Notes: generated from the sequence alone by a model not told the origin. DNA of 64,000 nucleotides from Bacteroidales bacterium (GCA_015061005.1 SUXJ01000007.1:83796-147795); one strand, 5' to 3'; numbered from the stretch's first letter, positions 15,732 through 25,395 are shown. Translations and numbers: made by a program.

Positions 15732-18602
15732 CTACTCATAATCAACCGAATCACCCACTTCTTGTTGTTCAAAATCTTCAGAGGTGTCCGGTATATACAT
15801 GTCCTCAGTGTTCTCAAACGACTCTTCAGAGGCTGCACGGAAATACTCCTCAAGAGTGCGTCCTCCGGAAAGCAGGATATTGAAATCATCTTCCGAGATT
15901 ATTACCGGAGTTACCGAAGGCGGCAAGGTGTATATACTTGAGCGTCCGAGAAGTGTGCGATAATGCTCAGCATCAGCAAGGTCATCAAAACTCTTAACCA
16001 ACAACATTCCAAGTCTGCCAAAATTCATCTGTTCAAGATCAAAGTCTTTTACCACAAATGTGTTGAAATTATGACGTGCTATTTGGAAAAGAAGTTCCTT
16101 AGGGTTAACCTCCTCAGTGGAATAAGCAAGGACCAACAGATGAGGCACATCGGGATTAAATTCAAACGCCAGTCCCGAATCGCCGGCAACATTAGTTGAA
16201 TCGCCCGACGCATTTAATGCTATATCCCAAAGCATACCGCTAGTATTACTAACTCCTTCATTGAGTTGACGTCCCGCAGACATTCCCTTAAGATATGCAG
16301 ATGCAATTGGTGTGATATCAGTTTCGGGATAACGCTCAAGGAGTTCACGTAACGTAGCATTAAATTCCTCGGGTTTCTTCTCGGTAACGTAGGCAAGCGC
16401 ATGTAAGAACATGAATTTTGGCATGATATCACTAACGGGATATTTGCGCATCATCTCCTCATAAGACCAATGCACTTTCTCATTATCATTATCCAAATAT
16501 GCCTGATATGCGGTTTCATACATGGCTTGCTGAGCAGCGGGCATTTGTCTGAGATTTTCAATATAATTCGGATCTTGAAGTGCCACACCATACTTCGAAT
16601 CGGGGAAATCGCTCAAAATTAGTTGACGCCATTTTTCCGCCTCATCCGTTCGACCAAGTCTTATATGCAATATATATAAATTGTAGTAAACGTCAAGCCT
16701 ATAAACATTATCGGGATATTTATCAAGCAGTTTTGCCCACTCGATTTGAGCGGCAGTGAAATCCTCGAGTTTATCTTTAAGAATTGAGCCCATAGTATAC
16801 AATCCTTCTTGAATAATATCGTGAGCCGTTGCCTTATCTTCATCGGTTTTAGGGATTTGCGCAAGATAATATTCGGGGAAATGTGGATCTTGGGCACGTT
16901 CTGCAGCCTCCTCTTCAGCCTTGGCTTCTTCTTCAGAAAGTTCCGAAACAGCTTCAACGCCTACATCAGACTCCATTTCGTCCGAATTAGTTTCTTCTTC
17001 CGTTTCAGAGAAATCACTGAAAGAAAAAGATGATTTGTTACGCCTGCGCCAATCGTCTTCCAATTTACGTGAACCCCACAATCGCTGGAATGCTGTTCGC
17101 CCTGCCGAGACCGTGGCGGGATTATAGAAATACCAAGAATCGTCACTATTTGGCATTTGAAATTCGGCAGGAGCATTATCATCAACATCTCCGCCTCTAT
17201 TTGCGGCAACTTCCGCCTCATATTCTGCCCGTGCGGCTTCTTCGGCTTCTGCTTCTTCCTTTTTCTTCAGTTCCTCAATAATTTTATTGATTATTTCAAG
17301 TTGTTTTTCCTCAGGAAGTTCCGACAAATACAGCAATGAATCTTGAAGCACCACATTCTGGGAATATACTGCCAATTCATCGAGTACATCAGAGCGTTTC
17401 TTAAGCAATGCATAATCGGCAAACGATTCCGGCAATTGCGGCATAGCCTCTGAAAAACGCGGTTGAGCAAGGTCATAACGCCCTTGTGCAAAATAGATTT
17501 GACCGAGAGTTATATTATTAATGGCTTTCTCAATGCCGTTACGTTCAGATTTTTCCGCTGCCAACACGTAATTTTCAATTGCATTAGCCGTATCTCCTCT
17601 ACTCAAATATAAATTGCCTATGGCATAATAAATCTGGTCTAAATATTTCTTATTTCGTCCAAAACGAGTCATTTTTTTCAAAGATCTGATTTCCGGCTCG
17701 ATTTTTGTACCGGCATATACTTCACTTTGCTTTATGCGTGCATTAAGTTTTGTGCGGTACGTAGTGCCTCCCCCTGCAGCGGCCTTGGAAAAGGCTTTAT
17801 AAGCCTCTTCCTTTCTCCCCTCGCGGGCCAAACATTGCCCTAAGAGAAAATTGAGACGCACCTTCTGCGCCCCCGAGGTGCGCTTAATGGTTCTCTTAAG
17901 TGGCTCAATCGCCTCTGCATATTGCTTGCGACGCAGTGCCAAGTCTGCCTCCACAAAATCATATAAAGCCTTTAGATTTCCCGTTGTGAGCTGTTCAGGT
18001 TTAATGCGTTGGAATACGGCTTCAGCCTCGTTTGCCCAATCAAATGCTATATAGGATCTGGCTTGCCAAAGTTGCGCTTCAACAACAACTTCAGGCAACC
18101 ACGTAAAATGCATTGAAATATAATAGAACGTGGCTGCAGCACCGGAAAAATCCCCATTGAGATACTGACTTTTAGCCATCATTAGCCAAGCATTGTGGAT
18201 AAACGGGTTGTATTCTTCCCGTTTTAACCATTGCTTATAAGCCTCACTTTGTCTTCCCCCTTTGCGCTTGGGCTTCTTTTTTATGCTATGAAGCTGAATG
18301 GCCTTCTGAGCCTTCTCAATGGAACGCGTAAAATCACCTGATGGCTGAGGTACTTGAGAAACCCCTTTTGCCTCGGCTGGATGAGGGAATAAAAAATCCG
18401 TATAGTCGTCCTCATACTTTCGCTCCATATCCGCCAACGTTTCTTTGAAATGTTCATTGCCATTAAAATAAACATTGTAACGGGTTATAAAAGCTTGATA
18501 ATTACGGCTCGCTGCCGTATTCTTTTTTGCCGAACACGACACAAACAAACTCGCAACAATCGTTACGAGCGTCCCAAAAAATATCATGCGGACTTTTGCC
18601 AT
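15732..18602 (-). CDS. sprE: SprE/PorW-like TPR lipoprotein
   Basis: About 956 residues from the ATG beginning MAKVRMIFFGTL; an ATG nine codons earlier (18629) is also possible. The signal peptide ends in a lipobox with Cys (LFVSC). The segment after it, RNYQAFITRYNVYFNGNEHF and YEDDYTDFLFPHPAEAKG, is characteristic of SprE (Flavobacterium gliding) and PorW (Porphyromonas T9SS) lipoproteins. TPR-like repeats fill the N-terminal two thirds, with acidic low-complexity stretches near 470-600. SprE/PorW is an outer-membrane lipoprotein supporting type IX secretion. No other T9SS core gene is in the window, so an active system cannot be concluded. It is divergent from the PD40 operon. Confidence 0.85.
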   Translation of the reverse strand: MAKVRMIFFGTLVTIVASLFVSCSAKKNTAASRNYQAFITRYNVYFNGNEHFKETLADMERKYEDDYTDFLFPHPAEAKGVSQVPQPSGDFTRSIEKAQKAIQLHSIKKKPKRKGGRQSEAYKQWLKREEYNPFIHNAWLMMAKSQYLNGDFSGAAATFYYISMHFTWLPEVVVEAQLWQARSYIAFDWANEAEAVFQRIKPEQLTTGNLKALYDFVEADLALRRKQYAEAIEPLKRTIKRTSGAQKVRLNFLLGQCLAREGRKEEAYKAFSKAAAGGGTTYRTKLNARIKQSEVYAGTKIEPEIRSLKKMTRFGRNKKYLDQIYYAIGNLYLSRGDTANAIENYVLAAEKSERNGIEKAINNITLGQIYFAQGRYDLAQPRFSEAMPQLPESFADYALLKKRSDVLDELAVYSQNVVLQDSLLYLSELPEEKQLEIINKIIEELKKKEEAEAEEAARAEYEAEVAANRGGDVDDNAPAEFQMPNSDDSWYFYNPATVSAGRTAFQRLWGSRKLEDDWRRRNKSSFSFSDFSETEEETNSDEMESDVGVEAVSELSEEEAKAEEEAAERAQDPHFPEYYLAQIPKTDEDKATAHDIIQEGLYTMGSILKDKLEDFTAAQIEWAKLLDKYPDNVYRLDVYYNLYILHIRLGRTDEAEKWRQLILSDFPDSKYGVALQDPNYIENLRQMPAAQQAMYETAYQAYLDNDNEKVHWSYEEMMRKYPVSDIMPKFMFLHALAYVTEKKPEEFNATLRELLERYPETDITPIASAYLKGMSAGRQLNEGVSNTSGMLWDIALNASGDSTNVAGDSGLAFEFNPDVPHLLVLAYSTEEVNPKELLFQIARHNFNTFVVKDFDLEQMNFGRLGMLLVKSFDDLADAEHYRTLLGRSSIYTLPPSVTPVIISEDDFNILLSGGRTLEEYFRAASEESFENTEDMYIPDTSEDFEQQEVGDSVDYE

Positions 18603-18654
18603 ACTCGATAATAACGAATTCAATACCATATAAATTGCAAGCTACACCCGAAAA

Positions 18655-18687
18655 TTGAGAAAATCACAGATTTTTTTCATAAATTTG
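18655..18687 (+). promoter_or_regulatory. Promoter of the PD40-to-Maf operon
   Basis: TTG (18655-18657), 22 nt, TAAATTTG (18680-18687); the ATG of the first gene is about 30 nt downstream. The spacer is longer than ideal. Confidence 0.55.
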
Positions 18688-18716
18688 CCGTTAGAAAACC
18701 TTAAACCTTAGGATTG

Positions 18717-19928
18717 ATGAATAAAATTATTCCGATTCTCATAATGACATTAATGACCGTGAATGTCACGGCTCATGCGCGATCCACACGCAATAAGAAA
18801 CCGACTGCCGAAGAACTAATTGAACAAGTAAATGAAGCTTTCAATGGCTACAACACGGACTTGGCGAAGGAAAAGATCGCAGAACTCAGAAAGCTTAAAA
18901 AAGGAGTAACGGTCGAAACCATTGACAGCATCGAACAGAGAGTGGAAAGAATGAGCGAAATGATTCAACGCGTTGAGGATATAATTGTTATTGACTCACT
19001 GACGCTTAATCGAGATGACTTTTTCCGACACTACAGAATGGCATCTTCGGCCGGGGTCTTGGCAAGCCCGGAAGAAGTTGGAGCAGAAAAAGCCGCTGAC
19101 TCCACTGTTGTATATCTGACTCAAGACTGCAATTTGATGATATGGGGCGGAACCGACGGACTCATGCAAGCGAGAAAATTCACAGACGGTTCATGGGAAG
19201 AGCCAACAATGCTAAGCGACATATTAAATCACGGCGGAACCGCGAACTTTCCATTCCTATTGTCTGATGGCATAACGCTCTATTATGCAACAGATGGCGA
19301 AGATTCTCTGGGCGGGCTTGATATCTACATGACACGCAATGATCGGGAAGACTATGCTTCACCGCTTAATCTTGGCATGCCTTATAACTCACCCTACGAT
19401 GACTATATGTTGGCAATAGACGAGGAAACGGGGATTGGTTGGTTTGCCACTGACCGCAACAAATTGGGCGACTTGATAACAGTCTATGTATTCATTCCAA
19501 ATGCAGTCAGAATTAATATCAACGTTGATGATAAGAACCTAAGTAATCGCGCCAAGCTTGCGTCTATCGCAGAGACTCATCGACCAAACGAGGACTACAC
19601 CGCAATACTGCATAAGATTGCCAATATCAGCGATGTAGCTCAATCAAACGATGAACCGGATTTCATTTTTGCATTTCCGAACGGAAAAGTATATACCCGA
19701 TGGTCAGACTTCAAATCTCCTCAAGCGCGTCGCTTAATGGAAGCGTATATTGATGCTCAAAACGAAGCCAACGCAGACTCACACAGATTGGAAGAATTGC
19801 GCATGAATTTCAAACAAGACGATTCAAATACCGCTAACGCAATTCTCTCTTTGGAAAAGAAAATCAAACAGGCGCCAATCACCCTAAAACGTATGGCCAA
19901 CCAAGTCATTAGTATTGAAATGAAATGA
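18717..19928 (+). CDS. Exported PD40 (WD40-like beta-propeller) protein
   Basis: 403 residues from ATG; the preceding TTG codon is a weaker alternative. Signal peptide (NKIIPILIMTLMTVNVTAHA), then a helical region (30-90) with a coiled-coil look. Propeller blades with PD40-type motifs follow (NFPFLLSDGITLYYATDGEDSLGGLDIY; GMPYNSPYDDYML; GWFATDR). The C-terminal 120 residues are helical. PD40 repeats occur in TolB and in T9SS-related periplasmic proteins of Bacteroidetes; no specific partner is shown. It is the first gene of a seven-gene operon whose members overlap or nearly overlap. Confidence 0.75.
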   Translation: MNKIIPILIMTLMTVNVTAHARSTRNKKPTAEELIEQVNEAFNGYNTDLAKEKIAELRKLKKGVTVETIDSIEQRVERMSEMIQRVEDIIVIDSLTLNRDDFFRHYRMASSAGVLASPEEVGAEKAADSTVVYLTQDCNLMIWGGTDGLMQARKFTDGSWEEPTMLSDILNHGGTANFPFLLSDGITLYYATDGEDSLGGLDIYMTRNDREDYASPLNLGMPYNSPYDDYMLAIDEETGIGWFATDRNKLGDLITVYVFIPNAVRININVDDKNLSNRAKLASIAETHRPNEDYTAILHKIANISDVAQSNDEPDFIFAFPNGKVYTRWSDFKSPQARRLMEAYIDAQNEANADSHRLEELRMNFKQDDSNTANAILSLEKKIKQAPITLKRMANQVISIEMK

Positions 19929-21403
19929 CAACATTCCTAATAGCATTTGCAGTACTCATCGGCGGCTATATTTTCTATGGAGGCATAACCGCAAAAGTAT
20001 TCGGTGTAAACACTCAAAAGTTAACTCCGGCAGTTGAACACCCCGACGGAGTAGACTTCGTGGTTCTGCCAACTTGGAAAGTATTTCTCATTCAGTTTCT
20101 CAATATTGCCGGATTGGGTCCGATTTTCGGCGCAATAATGGGAATTATGTATGGTCCTGCGGCTTTTATTTGGATAGCAATAGGAACAATTTTTGCCGGT
20201 GCGGTTCATGACTATATCTCCGCAATGATTTCATTAAGGTCCAACGGAGCCTCTCTGCCGGAAATAGTCGGCACGGAATTAGGGAACAAGATAAAAGCTG
20301 TTATGCGTATTTTTTGCATCGGATTGCTGCTATTGGTTACGGCAGTTTTTGTTGTCAGCCCCTCAACAATCATAGCGGGAATGTTCGATGCCAACAGCTT
20401 TTGGAGCAACAGCACTCTATGGATTCTAATCATCTTCATTTATTACGTATTTGCCACAATTGTACCGGTCGACAAGCTAATCGGTAAAGCATATCCTATT
20501 TTTGGCTTTACATTACTTTTTATGGCCGTTGGAATCTTGACCATATTCATTTTCGGGGACGTGACAATCCCCGACGGCATTGCCGATGGACTACATAACC
20601 GCAGGGCAGATGCAGATTCAATGCCGATTTTCCCGATGATGTTTGTTAGCATTGCTTGCGGTGCAATATCAGGCTTTCATGCAACACAAAGCCCAATGAT
20701 GGCTCGTTGCCTGAAAAATGAGAAATTAGCTCGTCCGGTTTTTTACGGGGCAATGGTTGCTGAAGGAATTGTGGCCCTTATTTGGGCAGCTGCAGCAATC
20801 GCGTTTACAGGCGGGTATCAAGAATTGGCACATTATATGTCAACCGAAGGAAACTCTGCCGGCACTCTTGTTCGCGAAATATCCATCAATTGGTTAGGCA
20901 CATTAGGCGGTATTTTAGCGATAATCGGAGTTGTGGCTGCTCCTATTACTACAGGTGACACAGCTCTTCGATCTGCCCGGCTTATTTCAGCCGACATTTT
21001 CAAAATCGATCAAAAACCGACATCGAAGAGATTAATCATCGGTCTGCCTTTGTTTTTAGTGGCGGCTATATTAACATATTTTGCAGCATCACCCAAGCAG
21101 TTTGAAGTTATTTGGCGATATTTCGCATGGTTCAATCAAACCTTGTCGGTATTTACTTTATGGGCGTGCACGGTATACCTGAGAAAAAACGGCAAAGTTT
21201 TTTGGATAACCTTGCTCCCGGCAATGTTTATGACGGCAATATGCGTAAGCTATATGTTTGTTGCCCCCACATCACAAGGAGGTTTTGGAATTTTCACCAA
21301 TGAGCATTCCGTTTATGGAGTTGCCATAGGAGTCCTTGCCGCAATTGCTTTATGCGCAATCTTCTTTTTCAAACCTTCAGTTAAATACGCCAAAAATGCT
21401 TGA
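19925..21403 (+). CDS. cstA: CstA-family carbon starvation/peptide or pyruvate transporter
   Basis: 492 residues with many hydrophobic helices. Diagnostic CstA segments are present: YIFYGGITAKVFGV at the start, FLNIAGLGPIFGAIMGIMYG, and GAVHDYISAMISLRSNG. It is shorter than the E. coli protein (about 700 residues), as is usual for the Bacteroidetes form. Family members import peptides or pyruvate on carbon limitation; the substrate here is not determined. ATGA overlap with the preceding gene. Confidence 0.9.
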   Translation: MTTFLIAFAVLIGGYIFYGGITAKVFGVNTQKLTPAVEHPDGVDFVVLPTWKVFLIQFLNIAGLGPIFGAIMGIMYGPAAFIWIAIGTIFAGAVHDYISAMISLRSNGASLPEIVGTELGNKIKAVMRIFCIGLLLLVTAVFVVSPSTIIAGMFDANSFWSNSTLWILIIFIYYVFATIVPVDKLIGKAYPIFGFTLLFMAVGILTIFIFGDVTIPDGIADGLHNRRADADSMPIFPMMFVSIACGAISGFHATQSPMMARCLKNEKLARPVFYGAMVAEGIVALIWAAAAIAFTGGYQELAHYMSTEGNSAGTLVREISINWLGTLGGILAIIGVVAAPITTGDTALRSARLISADIFKIDQKPTSKRLIIGLPLFLVAAILTYFAASPKQFEVIWRYFAWFNQTLSVFTLWACTVYLRKNGKVFWITLLPAMFMTAICVSYMFVAPTSQGGFGIFTNEHSVYGVAIGVLAAIALCAIFFFKPSVKYAKNA

Positions 21404-22976
21404 ACAACTCGATCATAACATTCTGTTCTTCATAAACGGACACCACTCCCAATGGGCTGATACTGTAATGATGACTATCACGGGAAAGTGGACATGGATA
21501 CCGCTTTATATTTTACTCGTTGGCTTAATGTTGTGGCGTTGCGGTTGGCGTAGGACTATCGTATATATATTGGGAATTGCAGCAGTCATTACATTGACTG
21601 ACCAAGCCTGCGCCTCTTGGATTCGCCCCGCGGTTGAACGTTTGCGTCCATGCTCACCCGAGAATCCGATTAATCCGTTGATTCAAACCGTTAACGGCTA
21701 TGCCCCGGGTTCATATAGCTTCCCTTCATGCCATGCTGCCAACACGTTTGCATTAGCAACATTTTTATCTCTTGTTTTTCGCAATAGGAGAATGACAATA
21801 TTCATCTACCTGTGGGCCGCCATTATAAGCATTTCAAGATTATATTTGGGCGTACATTATCCGTCTGATTTGTTAGGAGGAGCATTGATTGGCTCTGCAA
21901 TTGCGATTATTATATACTTCATTTGTTCCCGAATCAAATTCGGTCGAAAAGTACTTTTAATTCTATGCTTGATTTCCTCAACTCAGATTTCATACGCTCA
22001 AAAATTTGAGTGGGGAGGCGAATTTTCAACAATATTCGACAATCGCGAAGGAAATGCTCGCCACACTGCCGCCGAAACATATTTCTTAACTCGCTTAGCA
22101 CCGGAAATAGGCCTATCCCTCAACGACGGACAGCATAAAATAATGGGTGGCGTGGTATGGACTCAACCGATAGGTGCAGAATGGGACAACTATAAAATTT
22201 CACCCACACTTTATTATCGTTTTGAATCGAAAAAGTTACGAGGCTCTTTAGGTATGTTCCCTCGCACTCAGTTAGTGCGCCAACTGCCCGAATACCTTGT
22301 GAGCGATTCCCTGAGTTATTTCCAACACAATCTTCGCGGTGCACTATTTCAAATAGTCGATAACAACGGATTCTTTGAATTTATCGTGGATTGGCGAGGA
22401 ATGCAAAGCAAAACTCGCCGCGAAGCATTCAGCATAATCGGACAAGGAGAATGGCAAAACCCTCAAAAAATATTTCTCTGTGGCGGCACTGCAATGCTAA
22501 ACCACTTGGCTAAAGTCAAAAACGCCCCGGTCAATCAATTTGTGGTTGACAACATTGTTGTAAACCCATTTATTGGAGTTGATTTCAAGCCATTGCTGAA
22601 GCCGTGGAACAATTGGCATAATCTATCGTTACGGGTGGGATTTTTAACATCGCTTACCCGCGACAGAGGGAATTGCAACTGGCTGACCGCAATGGGTGCT
22701 CGATGTGAACTTGACGCAACTTTTTGGCGTTTTACATTAAAAAATACAACTTGGGCAGGCAACAAGCCACTGTTTCCGTTATACTCTAAATTTGGCGCGC
22801 AATTACATGAAGGCGAGCCATATTACTCATCAAAATGGTATAATCGCACACAAGTATCATGCCTAATTTTACAATATAGAAATCTCGTTAAACTTAAAGC
22901 TGAATTTGATTTCCATTTTGCCGACACCAATGATTTCATGTTTTATCAACGAATAAACTTATCCGTAACAATATGA
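21396..22976 (+). CDS. PAP2 phosphatase fused to an outer-membrane beta-barrel-like domain
   Basis: 526 residues. Residues 1-178 are a PAP2 membrane phosphatase with the three family motifs: RPAVERLRP (77-85), SFPSCHAANT (108-117) and SRLYLGVHYPSD (147-158). Residues 181-202 read like a fresh signal peptide (RKVLLILCLISSTQISYAQ). Residues 203-526 alternate polar and aromatic residues with turns and end in a strand (MFYQRINLSVTI), as in outer-membrane barrels. The PAP2 part may dephosphorylate lipid A or undecaprenyl pyrophosphate; kdsC downstream fits lipid A. The start at ATG 21396, overlapping the cstA stop by eight nucleotides, is preferred over a longer form inside cstA. Confidence 0.8.
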   Translation: MLEQLDHNILFFINGHHSQWADTVMMTITGKWTWIPLYILLVGLMLWRCGWRRTIVYILGIAAVITLTDQACASWIRPAVERLRPCSPENPINPLIQTVNGYAPGSYSFPSCHAANTFALATFLSLVFRNRRMTIFIYLWAAIISISRLYLGVHYPSDLLGGALIGSAIAIIIYFICSRIKFGRKVLLILCLISSTQISYAQKFEWGGEFSTIFDNREGNARHTAAETYFLTRLAPEIGLSLNDGQHKIMGGVVWTQPIGAEWDNYKISPTLYYRFESKKLRGSLGMFPRTQLVRQLPEYLVSDSLSYFQHNLRGALFQIVDNNGFFEFIVDWRGMQSKTRREAFSIIGQGEWQNPQKIFLCGGTAMLNHLAKVKNAPVNQFVVDNIVVNPFIGVDFKPLLKPWNNWHNLSLRVGFLTSLTRDRGNCNWLTAMGARCELDATFWRFTLKNTTWAGNKPLFPLYSKFGAQLHEGEPYYSSKWYNRTQVSCLILQYRNLVKLKAEFDFHFADTNDFMFYQRINLSVTI

Positions 22977-23521
22977 CAAACTTACACCAACTCTTAGTGG
23001 AACGCAGAAGCATCCGCCAATATACAGGGCAAACATTAGACCCTGAAGTAGTAAAAACAATTCTTGAAGCCGGACTCCTTTCCCCCACCGGAAAAAATAA
23101 ACGTGCGTGGCATTTTATTGCAGTTGACAATAAGGACACTCTTGCGCAACTGAGCGAATGCAAAACATCAGGTGCCATGCCCGTAAAAAAATGCACTCTT
23201 GCCATAGTGGTATGTTGCGATGTGACCGAAGCTGAAACATGGATTGAGGACTCCGCCATTGCTGCTGCTTATATGATGCTTCAAGCCAAAGATTTAGGCG
23301 TTGGCTCATGCTGGATTGAAGTAAATGGACGACTATCGGCAGACGGGACTCCCGCCGAGGAAATCGTACAAGAAATTCTCGGATTGCCCGAACAAGTACA
23401 ACCGCTCTGCATCTTGGCTCTCGGCATGCCAAACGAAGACCGCAAACCGCAGAACACCGAAAAACTCCTTTGGGAAAGAGTCCACATAGGCCGATTTAAC
23501 CCTGCACAATGCTCAGAGTAA
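22973..23521 (+). CDS. Nitroreductase-family flavoprotein
   Basis: 182 residues. It opens with LLVERRSIRQYTGQTLDPE and LLSPTGKNKRAWHF, the FMN-binding start of the nitroreductase family, and has GSCWIEVNGR and LGMPNEDRKP near the end, as in the nitroreductase subgroup of anaerobes. Substrate unknown. The start overlaps the previous stop by ATGA. Confidence 0.88.
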   Translation: MTNLHQLLVERRSIRQYTGQTLDPEVVKTILEAGLLSPTGKNKRAWHFIAVDNKDTLAQLSECKTSGAMPVKKCTLAIVVCCDVTEAETWIEDSAIAAAYMMLQAKDLGVGSCWIEVNGRLSADGTPAEEIVQEILGLPEQVQPLCILALGMPNEDRKPQNTEKLLWERVHIGRFNPAQCSE

Positions 23522-24234
23522 GTTTCATAGGCTCAGGCAATGTTGCCACACGCATGGCGACACGATTGCGAGAGGTTGGCGCACAGATTGTGCAAATATG
23601 CTCTCGGAGTGGCACTCCCGTCAGCGAATTGAACCCAAATGCCGCAGATTTGATTATCGTAGCCGTAAGTGATGACTCTATCCAGCAAGTCTTAAACTCG
23701 ATTGAAAGCGCAGGAAATGCGATATGGGTACATACGGCAGGCTCGGTTGGCATGAATGTTTTTGATACAAAAAAATTTCCGCGTCACGGAGTGCTGTATC
23801 CCCTTCAAACAATGCTGAAAACTCGTGCTGTTGATTGGAACACTGTGCCTCTATTGATTGAAGGAGATCCGGAAATTGAGAACGTGGCTCGCATGATGTC
23901 ACCAACAGTCATTCAACTCGACTCGAACTCACGGCTACGCTTGCACGCAGCTGCAGTTATGTGCTGCAACATGGTAATGTTTCTGTGGCAGCAATCGCAA
24001 CAAATCGCTGAATGTTCGAAACTTGACTACTCATTATTAAAGCCCTTAATGAAGATGACATACGAGCGCGCAGCAGAAATCGGGCCTGAAAATGCAATGA
24101 CCGGGCCTGCGAAACGCGGAGACCTGAACACAATCAAAAAACACATTGAAGCTCTGCCTGACGACATAGCGGAGACATACCGCGAAATCTCACGTCAGAT
24201 GCTTGCAAAATTTCACCCTGAAATAGAACTATGA
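23509..24234 (+). CDS. Rossmann-like and DUF2520 domain protein
   Basis: 241 residues. The N-terminal Rossmann fold has VSFIGSGNVATRMATRL (dinucleotide-binding GSGNVA). The C-terminal half is the all-helical DUF2520 domain with AAAVMCCNMVMFLW and MTGPAKRGDLNTIKKHI, close to the 6-phosphogluconate dehydrogenase-like helical domain. The family is annotated as an NAD(P)-dependent oxidoreductase of unknown substrate. The adjacency DUF2520-KdsC-Maf recurs in Bacteroidales. Overlaps the nitroreductase by 13 nt. Confidence 0.85.
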   Translation: MLRVSFIGSGNVATRMATRLREVGAQIVQICSRSGTPVSELNPNAADLIIVAVSDDSIQQVLNSIESAGNAIWVHTAGSVGMNVFDTKKFPRHGVLYPLQTMLKTRAVDWNTVPLLIEGDPEIENVARMMSPTVIQLDSNSRLRLHAAAVMCCNMVMFLWQQSQQIAECSKLDYSLLKPLMKMTYERAAEIGPENAMTGPAKRGDLNTIKKHIEALPDDIAETYREISRQMLAKFHPEIEL

Positions 24235-24749
24235 TTCCCTATGACTTAACTAAAATCAAGGCATTCGTGTTTGATGTTGACGGCGTATTATCTCCCAATA
24301 TGGTGCCGATTGACCAAGACGGTTGCCCGGCACGAATGGCAAATGTCAAAGATGGCTACGCCTTGCAACTCGCCGTAAAACACGGCTACAAAATTGCCAT
24401 AATCACCGGCGCTGATACCGAAACCGTGCTTTTACGATATAAACTGCTGAGAATTAAAGATATTTTCCTCAAAGCCGGAGAAAAGCTCCCGATTCTTGAA
24501 AAGTGGATAGCCAAAAATGGGCTGAAACCTGAAGAAGTGGCATACTGCGGCGATGACGTTCCGGATTTACCTTGTATGAAAGCCGTTGGACTATCTATTG
24601 CTCCGGCAGATGCGTCAGTTGATGCAAAAAACGTAGCGACATACGTATCCCCCACCCCGGGAGGTCACGGCGTGGCTCGTGAACTTATCGAACAAACTCT
24701 CAGGGCTAACGGACAGTGGCTCCACGTTGATACTGCATACGGATGGTAA
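24231..24749 (+). CDS. kdsC: KdsC-like 3-deoxy-D-manno-octulosonate 8-phosphate phosphatase
   Basis: 172 residues, HAD superfamily subclass C0. HAD motif I is FDVDGVLSPN, motif II IAIITGADTETV, the lysine of motif III lies in LKAGEKLP, and motif IV is YCGDDVPDLPCM. No cap domain, as in KdsC. The enzyme dephosphorylates Kdo-8-P to Kdo for LPS. The close neighbour with a PAP2 domain fits lipid A/LPS work. Confidence 0.92.
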   Translation: MIPYDLTKIKAFVFDVDGVLSPNMVPIDQDGCPARMANVKDGYALQLAVKHGYKIAIITGADTETVLLRYKLLRIKDIFLKAGEKLPILEKWIAKNGLKPEEVAYCGDDVPDLPCMKAVGLSIAPADASVDAKNVATYVSPTPGGHGVARELIEQTLRANGQWLHVDTAYGW

Positions 24750-25312
24750 ACAAGAAATACATACTTGCAAGCGGGTCTCCACGGCGCCGAGAACTCATGG
24801 CAATGTTAGACGTTGACTTTCGTGTTGACACATCGAAAAGTGTTGATGAAATAGTTCCGGAGGACCTCCCGGCAGAGGAAGTGCCGGGATTTTTATCTCG
24901 ACTCAAAGCTCAACCCTACCTCGATGAACTCCGAGAGAATGAAGTGCTTATCACGGCTGACACAGTGGTCATTCTTAACGGCAAAGTTATCGGCAAACCC
25001 CGAAATGAAGCAGATGCACACCGGATTCTCACGGAACTTGCCGGACACGTACATCAAGTAATCACCGGAGTAACAATATGCCATTACGGCAAAACGCCCG
25101 AAACTTTTTCAGAGGTAACCGAAGTTGAATTTGATTCACTCACAAAAGAAGAAATCACCTATTACGTTAACAAATATCAACCACTGGATAAAGCCGGAGC
25201 CTACGGCATACAAGAATGGATTGGCGCCGCTGCTGTAAAAGGCATAAAGGGCAGTTTCTACAACGTCATGGGACTCCCGATTCATCGCCTCTACACTGCG
25301 TTAAAAGACTAA
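24743..25312 (+). CDS. maf: Maf-family nucleotide pyrophosphatase
   Basis: 189 residues. Signature segments are YILASGSPRRRELM at the start, ADTVVILNGKVIGKP in the middle and DKAGAYGIQEW near the end. Maf proteins hydrolyse (d)TTP/UTP or modified nucleotides and are housecleaning enzymes. Last gene of the operon, overlapping kdsC by 7 nt. Confidence 0.93.
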   Translation: MVNKKYILASGSPRRRELMAMLDVDFRVDTSKSVDEIVPEDLPAEEVPGFLSRLKAQPYLDELRENEVLITADTVVILNGKVIGKPRNEADAHRILTELAGHVHQVITGVTICHYGKTPETFSEVTEVEFDSLTKEEITYYVNKYQPLDKAGAYGIQEWIGAAAVKGIKGSFYNVMGLPIHRLYTALKD

Positions 25313-25329
25313 CCTAACGCCACAAAAAT

Positions 25330-25372
25330 AATGGAAACTGCCGGATCAAATTCATGATTTGCAGTTTCCATT
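25330..25372 (-). terminator. Terminator between convergent maf and efflux operons
   Basis: A perfect 12-bp stem (AATGGAAACTGC / GCAGTTTCCATT) with a 19-nt loop. On the minus strand it is followed by ATTTTTG, so it best fits termination of the efflux operon. The plus-strand side lacks a T-run. Confidence 0.65.
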
Positions 25373-25395
25373 ACAACATTAACGAGATAGAAATC

